Shown here in pieces: positions 32,741 through 42,448 of a DNA stretch of 64,000 nucleotides. How positions within the stretch are numbered: position 1 is the first letter of the stretch; each line of letters starts with the position of its first letter. This stretch comes from Diadophis punctatus similis (taxonomy: Eukaryota; Chordata; Lepidosauria; Squamata; Dipsadidae). Where the stretch lies: assembly GCA_023053685.1 (NCBI GenBank), contig JALIGW010000016.1, positions 13,545,473-13,609,472 on the forward strand, written 5' to 3'. A program made the position numbers and the translations under genes. A model generated the notes under the pieces. It did not search any database and had not been told where the DNA came from. It saw only the letters and a list, made by a program, of their open reading frames with translations.

Positions 32741-33172
32741 TAAAGTGCAGAAGAGAGCAACCAGGATGATAAAGGGTCTGGAAAATAAAACATACAAAGA
32801 GCGGTTGCAGGAACTGAGCTTGGCCAGTCTGGCGAAGAGAAGGACCAGGGGAGACATGATAGCAGTGTTCCAATACTTGAGGGGCTGCCACAGAGAGGAG
32901 GGGGCCAGGCTGTTCTCTATGGCACCAGAAAGCCAAACAAGGAATAACGGATGGAAGCTGACCAAGGAGAGATTCAACCTGGAAGTGAGGAGAAACTTTC
33001 TGACGGTGAGAGTGATCAACCAGTGGAACAGCTTGCCAGCGGAAGTTGTGAGAGCCCCAACACTTGCGACCTTCAAGAGGAGACTGGACTGCCATCTGTC
33101 TCAAATGGTGTAGGAACTCCTGCTTGAGCAGGGGGTTGGACTAGATGACCTACAAGGTCCCTTCCAACTCTA
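32741..33172 (+). pseudogene. CR1 LINE 3' end, subfamily 2
   Basis: A plus frame of about 120 residues: [84 protein letters not shown] and stop at 33113. The UTR has GGGTTGGACTAGATGACC. It belongs with the copy at 23507-23965. An AAAT array follows. Confidence 0.9.
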
Positions 33173-33207
33173 ATAAATAAATAAATAAACAAATAAATAA
33201 ATAAATG
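33173..33207. repeat. (AAAT)n at a CR1 3' end
   Basis: About eight AAAT units with one AAAC directly at the CR1 terminus. Confidence 0.92.
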
Positions 33208-33487
33208 TGGATTGGCTATTGTACTGCATAACTCCAAACAAAATGAATGAGTCATTGTAATTCAAGGGCTACATTATAAAAACAATACAATCGAATGACC
33301 TTTATTGCAAGTCAACAAATTATCACTGGTAATTTCATTGATTTTTGTCTTAATAGGAATAGTTTGAGAGGTTTTCAAATATATTTTGGTACACGTGGCA
33401 ATCTTTAAGTCAAATTAAAAGTCCCTGTTGTGATGGATAATGGGCTGTTATTTCATTACTCAAAGAAAAACCACTTCTACTCTATTC

Positions 33488-33738
33488 TAACTCAAATACT
33501 TTGGCCACCAAATGAGAAGGAAGGACTCACTGGAGAAGAGCCTAATGCTGGGAAAGATTGAGGGCAAAAGAAGAAGGGGACGACAGAGAATGAGGTGGCT
33601 GGATGGAGTCACTGAAGCAGTAGGCGTGAGCTTAAATGGACTCCAGAGGATGGTAGAGGACAGGAAGGCCTGGAGGAACGTTGTCCATGGGGTTGTGATG
33701 GGTCAGACACGACTTCGCAACTAACAACAACAACAACT
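33488..33738 (+). pseudogene. Bov-B (RTE) LINE 3' end, well preserved
   Basis: The plus frame (33512-33724) reads MRRKDSLEKSLMLGKIEGKR, RRGRQRMRWLDGVTEAVGVS, then MVEDRKAWRNVVHGVVMGQT, RLRN and stop, the natural Bov-B ORF2 end. The tail CAGACACGACTTCGCAACTA followed by ACAACAACAAC is the RTE 3' signature. The N-terminal endonuclease and RT are absent. Confidence 0.92.
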
Positions 33739-33811
33739 CTATTCTGAGTAATTTACCCAGTTTGGAAAGCATTGCCTTAGCTGAAAGACACAGAAGAGTC
33801 CTTGGTGTTAA

Positions 33812-33953
33812 CAGTAACAGAGTTGGAAGGGACCTTGGAAGTCATCTAGTCCAACCCCCTGCTCACGCAGGAGACCTATACTAGGGATTCGAACCGCCGA
33901 ACTGCCGACCTTTCTGATCGACAAGCTCAGTGTCTTAGCAACTGAGCCACCTA
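33812..33953 (-). mobile_element. SINE-3: tRNA head with a CR1 tail
   Basis: In minus reading a tRNA-like head (GGTGGCTCAGTTGCTAAGAC, then CGGTTCGAATCCC, a near-canonical box B) is joined at about 33884 to GGGGGTTGGACTAGATGACT and GTCCCTTCCAACTCTGTTAC, the 3' end of CR1 subfamily 2. This structure means CR1 reverse transcriptase could mobilise it. About 142 bp in all. Confidence 0.85.
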
Positions 33954-33967
33954 GTATAGGGTAAGTG

Positions 33968-34096
33968 AGTAGTATAGGTGTTCTCTGAGCTTGTTTGTTT
34001 TCTTGTAGACGTTTCATTATCCAAACTAGGCAACATCATCAATGCTACTGCTAGAGAGCACCACGGACCCCTCATTTCAACCCTGAGCTACAAATT
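33968..34096. mobile_element. PLE-B tail with inverted flank
   Basis: Antisense to ATGAAACGTCTACAAGAAAA with TTGATGATGTTGCCTAGTTT (core C to T). The right side AGAGAGCACCACGGACCCCT and CCTGAGCTACAAA is the inverted counterpart of the left flank of the copy at 43871. Confidence 0.6.
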
Positions 34097-35020
34097 TTCT
34101 GAAAAGACACTCCTTGTCAGGCAGTGATTCTATATTGCCTGTTACATGTATATGCAGGGGAGATGCATCCCTATCAAATATAATGGTTTATTCCTGAGCA
34201 CGTGATTAATATGTTCCTAGTACGCATGTGTACATTCCTTTCCTTTGTTCCTCCCTTCTTCTTCTGCTTCTGTAAGGAGCAAGACCTTTTTTATAGCCAG
34301 GATGTGATTTATTTGTTTTTGTACCAAAATAAATATTTTATACCTTAGTATTTAAACTGCGGTTTTCTTTCTATAATGTCTATATAGGAAAAGATCTATT
34401 TCGCCTCTGATGAGAGTAATTCTTATCTAACACTCCTTTCCTGAAAGACACTGTTACTTGATTATTCTTATTCATAAGTGGAGCTGCAGCCCCTCTTTTT
34501 TTACATTCTGGATTAGTCAGATCTCCAACTTCCAGCTGCATCTGAATTTATGTCAGTCCTGCCTCAACTTGAACCTTTAAACAAGAACGATCCTTGATTC
34601 CATTTGTTGAGAAAGGTATAGTTTACTAAAGGTCAAGTGATATGCAGTAAAGCAAAGCCAGAATTGAGGTTCGTGCGCCAAATCCCTTGGTATAACTTTT
34701 CCCTCCCAGACACCTCCCATTGCTGGTTTCCCCCCCCCCGACACACACACACATATTGTCCAATCAGTTTTGAAAGAGATGTTTTTGAAACAGTCACTCC
34801 TGCAGCTGCATTCTTCTCCCAGGGAAATGGCCTTGAGGACTGGTCTCTGAGAGGCATGCTTCTTTCCATTAGTTTCACTTTCCCTCAAACATCTACCCTC
34901 CCCCCCAAGGTCCATTGCAGACTGGCATTGAAAGATTGCGAAGCACAGGCGTGAAGTGGCAGTTCTGACAATTTATCACATCTTTGATGGGCAGAGGAGA
35001 AGTATTTCTCTAAGGTTTGG
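34097..35020. other. No gene recognised
   Basis: Apparently unique. A short AC run lies at 34740-34753. Confidence 0.4.
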
Positions 35021-35350
35021 GGATGGCTCAGTGGTTAAAGACGCTGAGCTTGTCAGAAAGCCGACAGCCCAGGTTCAAGACCCGAGTTCCGTGCAATAGG
35101 GTGAGCTCACATTATTTGCCCCAGCTCCTGCCCACATAGCAGTTCGAAAGCATGCAAATGCAAGTAGATTAATAGGTACCACTTTTGTGGGAAAGTAGAA
35201 GGATTATGTGTATCTTTGGCGTATAGCCATGCTGGCACATGACTTCAGACAATGTCTTTGGACAATGCTGGTTCCCTCAGCCAAGAAACGGAGATGAGCA
35301 GCACCTCCTAGAGTCAAACACGACTAGACAGAGGAAACCTTTACCTTTTT
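35021..35350 (+). mobile_element. Sauria-type SINE, full length
   Basis: A tRNA-like head GGATGGCTCAGTGGTTAAAG and CCAGGTTCAAGACCCGAGTT, the central AGCAGTTCGAAAGCATGCAA and AAGTAGATTAATAGGTACCA, and the Bov-B-like 3' end GAGTCAAACACGACTAGACA. The 3' identity to Bov-B is how this squamate SINE family is mobilised. Confidence 0.88.
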
Positions 35351-35428
35351 ATTGTTCTTTTTATAATATAGAAACCAGAGGGAATACAGCTCTTATAGGA
35401 ATATTTCCATTGTTAAGGTAACATTGGC

Positions 35429-35976
35429 TTGCGAGAGAGGGGAGGGAGAGAGAGAGATGAGAGAAGGAGGGGGAAAGGGGGGAGAAAGAGAGAAAGAGAG
35501 AGAGGAGAAAGAGAGAGGAGAGAGAGGAGAAAGAGAGAGGGGGAGAGAGAAAGAGAGAGAGGGGAGAGAGGAGAAAGGGAGAGAGGAGAGAGGAGAGAGT
35601 GAAAGAGGAGAGAGAGAGGAGAGAGAGGAGAGAGGAGAGAGAGAGGGGAGAAAGGAGAGAGAAAGAGAAAGAGAGAGAAAGAGAGGAGAGAGAGAGGAGA
35701 TAGATAAGAGAAATAGAGAGAGGAGGGTGAGAGAGATGAGAGAGAGATGAGAGGGGGGAGAGAGACAAAGAGAGAGAGAGGAAAGTGGGGAGAGAGAGAA
35801 AGAGAGAGAGGAGAGAGAGAAAGAGAGAGAGAGTGAGAGTGAGAGTGAGAGAGAGATGGGAGAGAGAGAGGAGAGAAAGAGAGAGAGGAGAGAGAGAGAG
35901 GAGAGAAAGAGAGAGAGGAGAGAGAGAGGAGAGGAGAGAGGGAGGGAGAAAGGGAGAGAAGGAGAGAAGCTGATGC
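35429..35976. repeat. 548-bp polypurine (GA/GGA) tract
   Basis: Almost only A and G on the plus strand, with irregular GAGA, GGAGA and AAAGAGAG words and few breaks (GATG, GTGAGAGT, AGATAGAT). It can form mirror-repeat triplex DNA. The serine/leucine-rich frames on the minus strand are artefacts. Confidence 0.97.
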
Positions 35977-36798
35977 CCTCAAAACACTTCATTTCCACTC
36001 AAACTGAAGAGAGGTAGAGGTCTTAAACAAGACTTGGTGTAAATCTAAAGTATTATTCTGAATTTCTGAAGTTTCTCAAACAATAGCTATTTGGCCTGGC
36101 ATTCGATCTCAAAAAGTCTCTAGGTACACATTTCCTCCTGATGTCTCCTATTGGGATTAAATGGAAATGTGAGAAGCCAGGGAGGTTACAGATGACTGGC
36201 AAGATGACAATACAATGCAAACAACTGGAGGGTTGATTGATGAAACACAGGCGCAGGCAGCCTTTAAATCTCTCACTAGAATCTGCCCCTCCATCCATAA
36301 GCATTTCACCTCCATTCTCTCTCTTTTTTTTCTTTTGAAGAAGAACATCAAAAACCATTTGTTTTCCATCCAATTGAATGAGAATACCACAAAAATTGAT
36401 TTTTATCTGGCTAAGTGGATGCTGGAGAAAATGTATATATACATTCCAAAGGGGGAAAGTGCATAAAAGTTTTGTTCTCTGCAGATAAAAAAAACAAAAT
36501 ATAAAAGCCAATGGTTTTTCTTTTCTTTTCTTTTTTGCTAGTTCATTTTCCCTTGTGCATTACAAGTGAGCTAAGCAAAACGGCTGAAAATCTTAGTTCA
36601 TATGAGACGTGATCTTCTGATTTTTGAAAAAAAACCTCTGTTTATCTCCTATTTTGCAAAATCTATTCTCTAAAAAAGGAATGATCACAATTAAGAGATT
36701 TGCTTCACCTGCTTCGAGATTAATTGCAACAAAATAGGACTACAACAACCTAGGTAATTCCCATAAATCACACACTTTGGATAAGAAATAGAACTGCC
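35977..36798. other. No gene recognised
   Basis: Apparently unique AT-rich DNA. The 152-residue frame at 36053-36511 (minus) matches no family I recognise. Confidence 0.4.
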
Positions 36799-36806
36799 AT
36801 GCCAAT

Positions 36807-37441
36807 CAGGGGCGGGTTCCTAATTTTTTTACTACCACTCTGTGGGCGTGGCTTATTTTGTGGGTGTGGCTTGCAAGCCATGTGACTGGGTGGGCGTGGG
36901 CCTCGGGAGCTTGGCAGCAGCCGGAGAAGTGGGGAGGCATTGCCCACAACGCAGCCTCCTGCAGCGGGAGCAGCAAGACCGCGGCAGCGGTTCTTCTAGG
37001 AGACTCCGTCCAGCCTGAATGCTTCTCCCCATTTGATGATCCTAGGCTCCTGCCGCCTGTTCCCCCTCCCCTCAGCAGCTCGAGAAGCCTTGAACGTGCG
37101 AAAATGCCTGGGATCATCACTGCGCGTTTGTGGCTTCTCAGACTGCTGAAGGGAGGGGAACTGAGATAGGTCCTGCCGCCCGTTCTTTCAGTGTCTCACG
37201 CGCTCCCTCAGCCATCCTCCCCTGCTTGGACTCACTGTGGGGTAGGAAGGCAGCACATGCGCAGTGCCGGAAGCTCGGCTTCTGGGCATGCGCAGAAGAA
37301 AATTTTAAAAAAATGTTTAAAAAATGTTTTTTAAATGGCGGTGCCTAGGCACCGGCAACCGACCGCACCGGTACTGTGACGTCACCAGCGGGCTGCTACC
37401 GGTGCTATAGAGTGGACCGCACCGGTAGGAACCCACCACTG
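36807..37441. mobile_element. hAT-B long subtype, 635 bp, perfect 8-bp target duplication
   Basis: CAGGGGCGGGTTCCTAATTT to GGAACCCACCACTG, with ATGCCAAT at 36799-36806 and 37442-37449. It has an extra GC-rich segment (about 36905-37040) compared with 16350-16875. Confidence 0.92.
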
Positions 37442-37595
37442 ATGCCAATGATATTAGAGGAATCCTTTGTGCCTGAATGCCAGGAAGATTGTTGACACTC
37501 GCAAGCATGATACACGCCTACCTCATTCTATAGCCTCTTCAAAATCCCCATGATTTTGCCATAGTTTGCTGGGGCATCAGCAGTGTCATGGAAGA

Positions 37596-37694
37596 AAGGG
37601 AGGAGGAGGAGGAGGAGGAGGAGGAGGAGGAGGAGGAGGAGGAGGAGGAGGAGGAGGAGGAGGAGGAGGAGGAGGAGGAGGAGGAGGAGGAGGA
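37596..37694. repeat. (GGA)n microsatellite
   Basis: About 33 GGA units. A purine-rich remnant GAGGAGGCGGAG continues after the LTR that follows, so the LTR sits in this array. Confidence 0.95.
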
Positions 37695-38014
37695 TGTCGG
37701 GATGAGGATTTACGATTAGAGGTGATAGGATCTTTTTCCTTTGGAACTAATCCTTTGTCAAAATAAAGCGCGAGAGTAAGTCTAGATAATAAAATATTTA
37801 TTTCAGTATAAAAGAATATAAAACCTAAGAACTACATCTTTACAATCTAAGACGTCCTTCTACCACGAAGGACAGCAGCAGAAGACGAGAAAAGAATGAA
37901 TGGAATGTTACACATGCGCAGTTCACTCACCACGTGACTGCTTTGCTAGGAAGTCTGGGTACCATATATCCTAGTGTATGAGCACAGCTGACAATCAAAA
38001 TTCACATCGTGACA
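37695..38014 (-). mobile_element. LTR-2 solo LTR, 320 bp, 5-bp target duplication
   Basis: TGTCGGGATGAGG at the left and CACATCGTGACA at the right. GAGGA is at 37690-37694 and 38015-38019, although the GGA array weakens this evidence. The poly-A signal is on the minus strand (TTTATTTC on plus near 37797). Homologous LTRs at 57243 and 57394 have clean duplications, which confirms the boundaries. Confidence 0.82.
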
Positions 38015-38039
38015 GAGGAGGCGGAGTTCAAAGATTTTT

Positions 38040-38460
38040 CAAAGGCAACTTTGTTTTCCTTGAGGACAAAGAACAAAACATTTGGTTTCTCATCCAAGAA
38101 ACTTCATCAGTTGTGATGGCAGTGGGGAGAGGAGGTGGGCAATGGAAAGTTAGATACTGACAGTTGAGACTGGATGGTTTCTTTCAAACCAATGATCACC
38201 TCTATCCAAAATGTGGATTTTGCTGTCTTCAAAAGAGTGACCATTTTCAAATGCGGATAGACCACTGAATCCTGTCCTGATGGGTTTGATCTCCTATGTT
38301 GTGCCATGCGTTTGTGAAGTGGCTGTTTTGTTTCACCCATGCACAGATCTGCACGTCTCACTGCATTGTATTGCACGTATCACATTGCTCAGTTTGTGTC
38401 GGGGTGTTTTATCCTTGGGGTGGACAAGCTTCTGTCTTAGTGCATTCTTGGGTTTAAAGT
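38040..38460 (-). pseudogene. Penelope-like element, GIY-YIG endonuclease C-terminus
   Basis: The minus strand encodes FKPKNALRQKLVHPKDKTP, then AIQCSETC, DLCMGETKQPLHKRMAQHRR and SNPSGQDSVVYPHLK, and a degenerate ILDRGDHWFER. This is the GIY-YIG-type endonuclease domain that sits after the RT in Penelope-like retroelements. The YIG word is changed to CMG and frames shift, so it is inactive. The PLE-A tail with CTGATGA follows at 38050-38120. Confidence 0.8.
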
Positions 38461-38724
38461 GCACATGGATGTTCTGTTGGTCCACATTTTGGATAGAGAG
38501 GATCATTGGTTTGAAAGAGGGGTAAAGAGACCATTTATGTTAACACTGAGCAGCTCTCTCTCAATAAAGGGGGAGGGGTGGGATAAGATACCACCTATCT
38601 CCAGTCTACAATGCAGCCCTTGCAATAGTCCCAAAAAGATTCCACAACCAATTGCACCCTGATTCAGGTGACCCTGAAGACACAAATTAAACCCCCAAGT
38701 GGCCTCAAGAGCTCTCAGGGAGAA
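38458..38724 (+). pseudogene. Penelope-like element C-terminus, inverted partner
   Basis: The opposite strand encodes VHILDREDHWFERGVKR, an imperfect SLSIKGEGW segment and QLHPDSGDPEDTN-like coding, the end of the same Penelope ORF. It is head-to-head with the minus copy at 38040-38460. The shared arm CACATTTTGGATAGAG...GATCATTGGTTTGAAA occurs inverted at 38180-38216 and 38484-38520. Confidence 0.75.
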
Positions 38725-38735
38725 TACTAATGACC

Positions 38736-39428
38736 CAGGGTCGGGTTCCTATTTTTTTTTACTACCACTCTGTGGGTGTGGCTTGCTAGCCATGTGACCG
38801 GGTGGGCGTGGCTTTCCGGCCATGTGACCGGGTGGGCGTGGCTTGCCGGTCATATATTAGTTATTTCAGAGAGATGTTACTACTATTTTTGCTATTTTAT
38901 ACCTACATGAAAAGCTTCACATACAAAGTGCATGTTACACCATGGCAACACAGCAACCTTTATATGCAGAAAATGCTATAGTTAAAAGACAAGCAAGTCT
39001 CATACAGCATTTTTGGTTTCAGTCATGGATTCCTTAGACGAAAATATTGAGGACTGTTAAAAGAACAGTATCTTTTAACAGTCCTCAATGTTTTCGTCTA
39101 AAGAATAACAGTATAAAACTGTATAAAATTAACAGTATAAAAGGTTAAGCTTTCAGAAAACGCCCACTTTGGGAAGCTTTAGGCAAAAGCGAAGGAAAAG
39201 TGTCAAATGCGAGCTTCTTATTATTTTCAAGCGAAGGGATGGGGAAAGACTTAATTGTCAGGTTTCTGGGCATGCGCAGAAGAACATTTTTTAAAAAAAT
39301 TTAAAAATTTTCTTTTAAAAAATGGCAGTGCCCAGGCACCGGCAACCAACTGCACCGCTACTGTGACATCACCAGCGGGCCGCTACAGGTGCTATAGAGT
39401 GGACCGCACCGGTAGGAACCCACCACTG
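38736..39428. mobile_element. hAT-B long subtype with foreign insert, 693 bp
   Basis: CAGGGTCGGGTTCCTATTTT to GGAACCCACCACTG, with TAATGACC at 38728-38735 and 39429-39436. The ends (to about 38850, and from about 39259) are hAT-B, but about 400 bp between them match no hAT-B copy and contain a long hairpin. Either filler DNA was captured before insertion, or something was inserted later. Confidence 0.87.
39030..39105. repeat. Near-perfect 76-bp hairpin
   Basis: Arms of 35 bases (39030-39064 and 39071-39105) pair with two mismatches around the loop ACAGTA. The left arm holds GAAAATATTGAGGACTGTTA. It lies in the non-hAT centre of the hAT-B element and resembles no other repeat here. Confidence 0.9.
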
Positions 39429-39454
39429 TAATGACCAGATGACTATAAAGAAAT

Positions 39455-39679
39455 ACAATCCTTCCATCCTATCAGAAGGATAGTTCCGTCCCTCCACCAT
39501 GCAGTCTCAACTGTTAGTATCTATACTTCCATTCCCCTCCCCCACAACTGATGAAGTTTCTTGGTTGAAAAATGAAACATTTTATTCTTCTCCCTCAAGG
39601 CAAAAACAGCCCAGTTGCCTTTTGAAAAAGCACCTTTCAGACAACTGTGACCTGGATAACTGAGACTCTCCACAGACAA
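39455..39679 (+). pseudogene. Penelope-like ORF end and PLE-A tail
   Basis: CAACTGTTAGTATCTATACT and CCATTCCCCTCCCCCAC match the ORF end found in minus orientation at 38110-38160. The tail CTGATGAAGTTTCTTGGTTG, AAAAATGAAACATT, then CAGTTGCCTTTTGAAAAAGC and the end CTCCACAGACAA follow. The CTGATGA and GAAA blocks are intact. Confidence 0.7.
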
Positions 39680-39994
39680 GTGGAAGGGGAGCTTTTAAAT
39701 ATAGGCATGGACCTGTTAATAATAGGAACCTTTTTTTTAGTTTTAAAAAGTTGCACACAAATCTTCCCCCCAAAAAGCTACCATTTCAGCCATAATTTTT
39801 CTGATGACACCCATAGATCACCAGCATATTTTCTGCAAGCCTCGGAGGCTGCATTTTTTTTAAAAAAAGGAGAAGAAAAATGCAGCCCCGGGCAGAGAAA
39901 GAAGCTTACTGCCCTGCTTTATTGATTAGACAAAAATAGAGATTAGGGAAGGTTTATACAGTATGGATGTGGATAGCAATAGCACTTAGACTTA

Positions 39995-40608
39995 CCGTAT
40001 TTTTCGGAGTATAAGATGCACCTTAGTTTTGGGGGAAGAAAATAGGGGAAAAAATCTACCTACCAGGTATTCATCTGGCTAGCGTCCTTAATCTGGTCAG
40101 CTTCAGCACATTATTTTATCCCCTGGTTAGGGCTTAAAAAAACATTCTTCGGAGCGAGTAGCAATGAAAAAAAACCTGCAAAGACTTAGGGCTGGAAAAA
40201 ACCTTCTTCAGAGGGAGTAACAATAGCCATAGCACTTAGACTTATATACTGCTTCATAGTGCTTTACAGCCCTCTCTAAGTGGTTTACAGAGTTCAGCAT
40301 ATTTCCCCCAACAATCTGGGTCCTCATTTTACCCACCTTGAAAGGATGGAAGGCTGAGTCAACCTTGAGCCGGTGAGATTTGAACAGCTGAACAGCTGAA
40401 CTGCAGCTGCATTTTAACCACTGCGCCAGCTCGGCTCGAGTAGCAATGAAAAAGACTGCAAGCCGGGAAGAGCCGGGAAGATCGTTAGCACCTCATTAGG
40501 GCTGGGAAAAAAGCTTCAAAAAAGCTACATTCAGAGTATAAGATGCACCCAAATTTTCAGCCTCTTTTAGGGGGGAAAAAGGTGCGTCCTATAATCCGAA
40601 AAATACGG
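39995..40608. mobile_element. Mar-1 MITE, 614 bp, carrying an inner SINE
   Basis: CCGTATTTTTCGGAGTATAA to TTATAATCCGAAAAATACGG-like end, with TA each side. Without the inner SINE (40225-40437 plus its duplication) it is about 390 bp, like other copies. Confidence 0.88.
40225..40437 (-). mobile_element. SINE-1 (inner) inside Mar-1
   Basis: Complete SINE-1 in minus orientation, from the tail AGCCATAGCACTTAGAC to the head GCCAGCTCGGCTC. GAGTAACAAT (40215-40224) and GAGTAGCAAT (40438-40447) form a 10-bp target duplication with one difference. Confidence 0.87.
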
Positions 40609-40729
40609 TATATACTGCTTCACCGTGCTTTACAGCCCTCTCTAAGCGGTTTTCAGAGTCAGCATATTACCCCCAACAATCTGGCTCCTCATTTTACCCA
40701 CCTCAGAAGGATGGATGGATGGATGGATG

Positions 40730-41451
40730 CAGGTATAAACATGGACTTTGGTGAACATTGCCTTCGCACGCTTCCCATGGCTTTTATGAATGCCTACGAG
40801 CCTTTTTAAAATATAGCACAAATTCTGTTGCTGCTGCACAAGTTCATTAAATAGATTAGGAATAGCAATTTGGGCTTTGGGACACCCCATTCCAGAAGCA
40901 GCCCGTTCAGCGTGCATTTTAACTATATTAGATGTATTCCCATAAATGAAGTCTCTCTGCTATTGAAGGCAACTTCATTATGTTAGGTGGTTTTTATCGG
41001 TTCCCTTTAGGGTGAGGAACAAATGCTAATCGTTATAATTTAATATGAAAGTTACTGAAGCAAGGGCAATTGTGCTGAACCTCAAATGAAGCATTGCAGA
41101 AGGGGTGTCCGTTTTCAAAGGATCAAATATAAAAATGAACATCGAGTACTTGGGAGAGATTAGCAACAGGGAGATACATTCGAATCAGCCTGGAAGGGTT
41201 TCCATTGTTTTAATTTAATTCTTAAATAGAATGATCAGGAGCTCAGAAATTATGAATTAAAATATACTGTTTTTCAGCAAGGCCCGGTTGATTTTGAGTT
41301 AATCAGAGATAAACCACAGAGAACCATGCAAGAGTTCCATAAAACGTAGCTCTTTTTTTAAGGCTACCTAGAAACTACATTCTGCTGTAAAACCCTGTAT
41401 TCTCCCATGAAATGTAATCATTGGAAGTATCTAAATGGAAGACAATTCAAC
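40730..41451. other. No gene recognised; candidate conserved non-coding DNA
   Basis: No repeats seen between 40930 and 41440. Composition is even and no simple repeats break it. I see no exon. Confidence 0.4.
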
Positions 41452-41655
41452 AGCAACAGCACTTCAACTTACATACTACTCCATAGTGCTTTACAGCACT
41501 CTCTGAGCGGTTTACAATGTAAGCATACTGCCCCCAACAATCTGGGTCCTCATTTTACTGACTTCAGAAGAATGAGTCAACCTTGAGCCCCGTCAGAATC
41601 AAACTCCAGGTTGCGGCCGGAGTTTGCTAGCAATACTGCACAGCACCACAAGGGT
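41452..41655 (-). mobile_element. SINE-1, old diverged copy
   Basis: CAGCACTTCAACTTACATAC, AGTGCTTTACAGCACTCTCT and CCCAACAATCTGGGTCCTCA follow the SINE-1 order with many changes. Confidence 0.7.
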
Positions 41656-41662
41656 TCTTATC

Positions 41663-42013
41663 CAGGGGTGGGTTCTAACTTACTTCGCTGCCGGTTCGCT
41701 TCCTCCCGCGCCGTGTGAGCGCGCCACGTGAGGCACACATGTGCAGTGGCAAAAAAAATCCAAAAAAAGAGCTGAAAACAAGATGGTGATACATGCGCAG
41801 TGCCAGAAACTCGGCTTCTACGCATGCGCAGAAGAAAAAAATGGGAAAATTTTCAGGGGAAAAAATTCAATTTTTTTTTTAAATTAAAAAAAAAAGATGG
41901 TGGCCTCCATGGACCGGCACCAACCGAATCGGTTCCGTGGCATCATCGTGACATCACCAGTGGTTTGCTACTGGTTTGGGCAAACCAGTCCGAACCGGGA
42001 GGAACCACCTCTG
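41663..42013. mobile_element. hAT-B element, 351 bp, perfect 8-bp target duplication
   Basis: CAGGGGTGGGTTCTAACTTA to GAGGAACCACCTCTG, TTCTTATC at 41655-41662 and 42014-42021. The interior contains GAAAACAAGATGG and GCTTCTACGCATGCGCAGAA. Confidence 0.9.
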
Positions 42014-42167
42014 TTCTTATCATCAGGAGATTATGGGAGGAAGCCTAAGACAAAAAAAAAAGGCAGAGTTTGAATGTGATGATTTCTGAGTAGAACCTCC
42101 CAATATATATATTTTTCTTCTAACAGACCACAACATGTGCTCATCCAAATTTTTTTAAACTGCCTTC

Positions 42168-42440
42168 CAGGGATGGTTTTCACTTACCTTCCCTACCGGT
42201 TCACAAATGTGAGCATGAGAACACGCGCTGTCACTTCGCTCACAGGAAAACCTCCTCTGCACATGTGCACAGCCACCCACGCATGCACTTTCCTCGCAAG
42301 CGAGCCCTCCGTGCATGTGCAAGGCCTCAAAAACGTGCACAAATAGGATAGCATAGAGCCGGGGTGGGTGGGCGGGGCTACCCGCGATTTCCACTACCAG
42401 TTCAGACGAACAGGACTGAACCGGTAGAATAACAACTCTC
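42168..42440. mobile_element. hAT-B (GGTATTCAC subtype), 273 bp
   Basis: CAGGGATGGTTTTCACTTAC to GAATAACAACTCTC. CTGCCTTC at 42160-42167 and 42441-42448 is exact. The right TIR is eroded. Related to 10093-10357. Confidence 0.83.
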
Positions 42441-42448
42441 CTGCCTTC

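Larger units (their letters stand above)
39974..40710 (-). mobile_element. SINE-1 (outer) split by Mar-1
   Basis: SINE-1 3' end at 39974-39994 (plus strand TAGCAATAGCACTTAGACTTA) and the remainder at 40609-40710 (TATACTGCTTCACCGTGC onward, to CACCTCAGAAGG). The break is a TA in GACTTATATAC. The tRNA head is missing; a GGAT run at 40710-40729 replaces it. Confidence 0.82.

Noticed and set aside
35361..35998. Overlapping 135-201 residue Ser/Leu frames
   Set aside because: Translation of the polypurine tract in several frames at once.
36053..36511. 152-residue minus frame
   Set aside because: Despite its length it has a homopolymer-encoded lysine run, no recognised domain and no splice context.
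37566..37766. Poly-glycine frame
   Set aside because: Translation of the GGA array; it ends inside an LTR.
39546..39590. Complete hammerhead ribozyme
   Set aside because: Only the CTGATGA and GAAA blocks and a plausible helix II are visible. I could not place helix III or the cleavage site, so it is listed only as a hypothesis.
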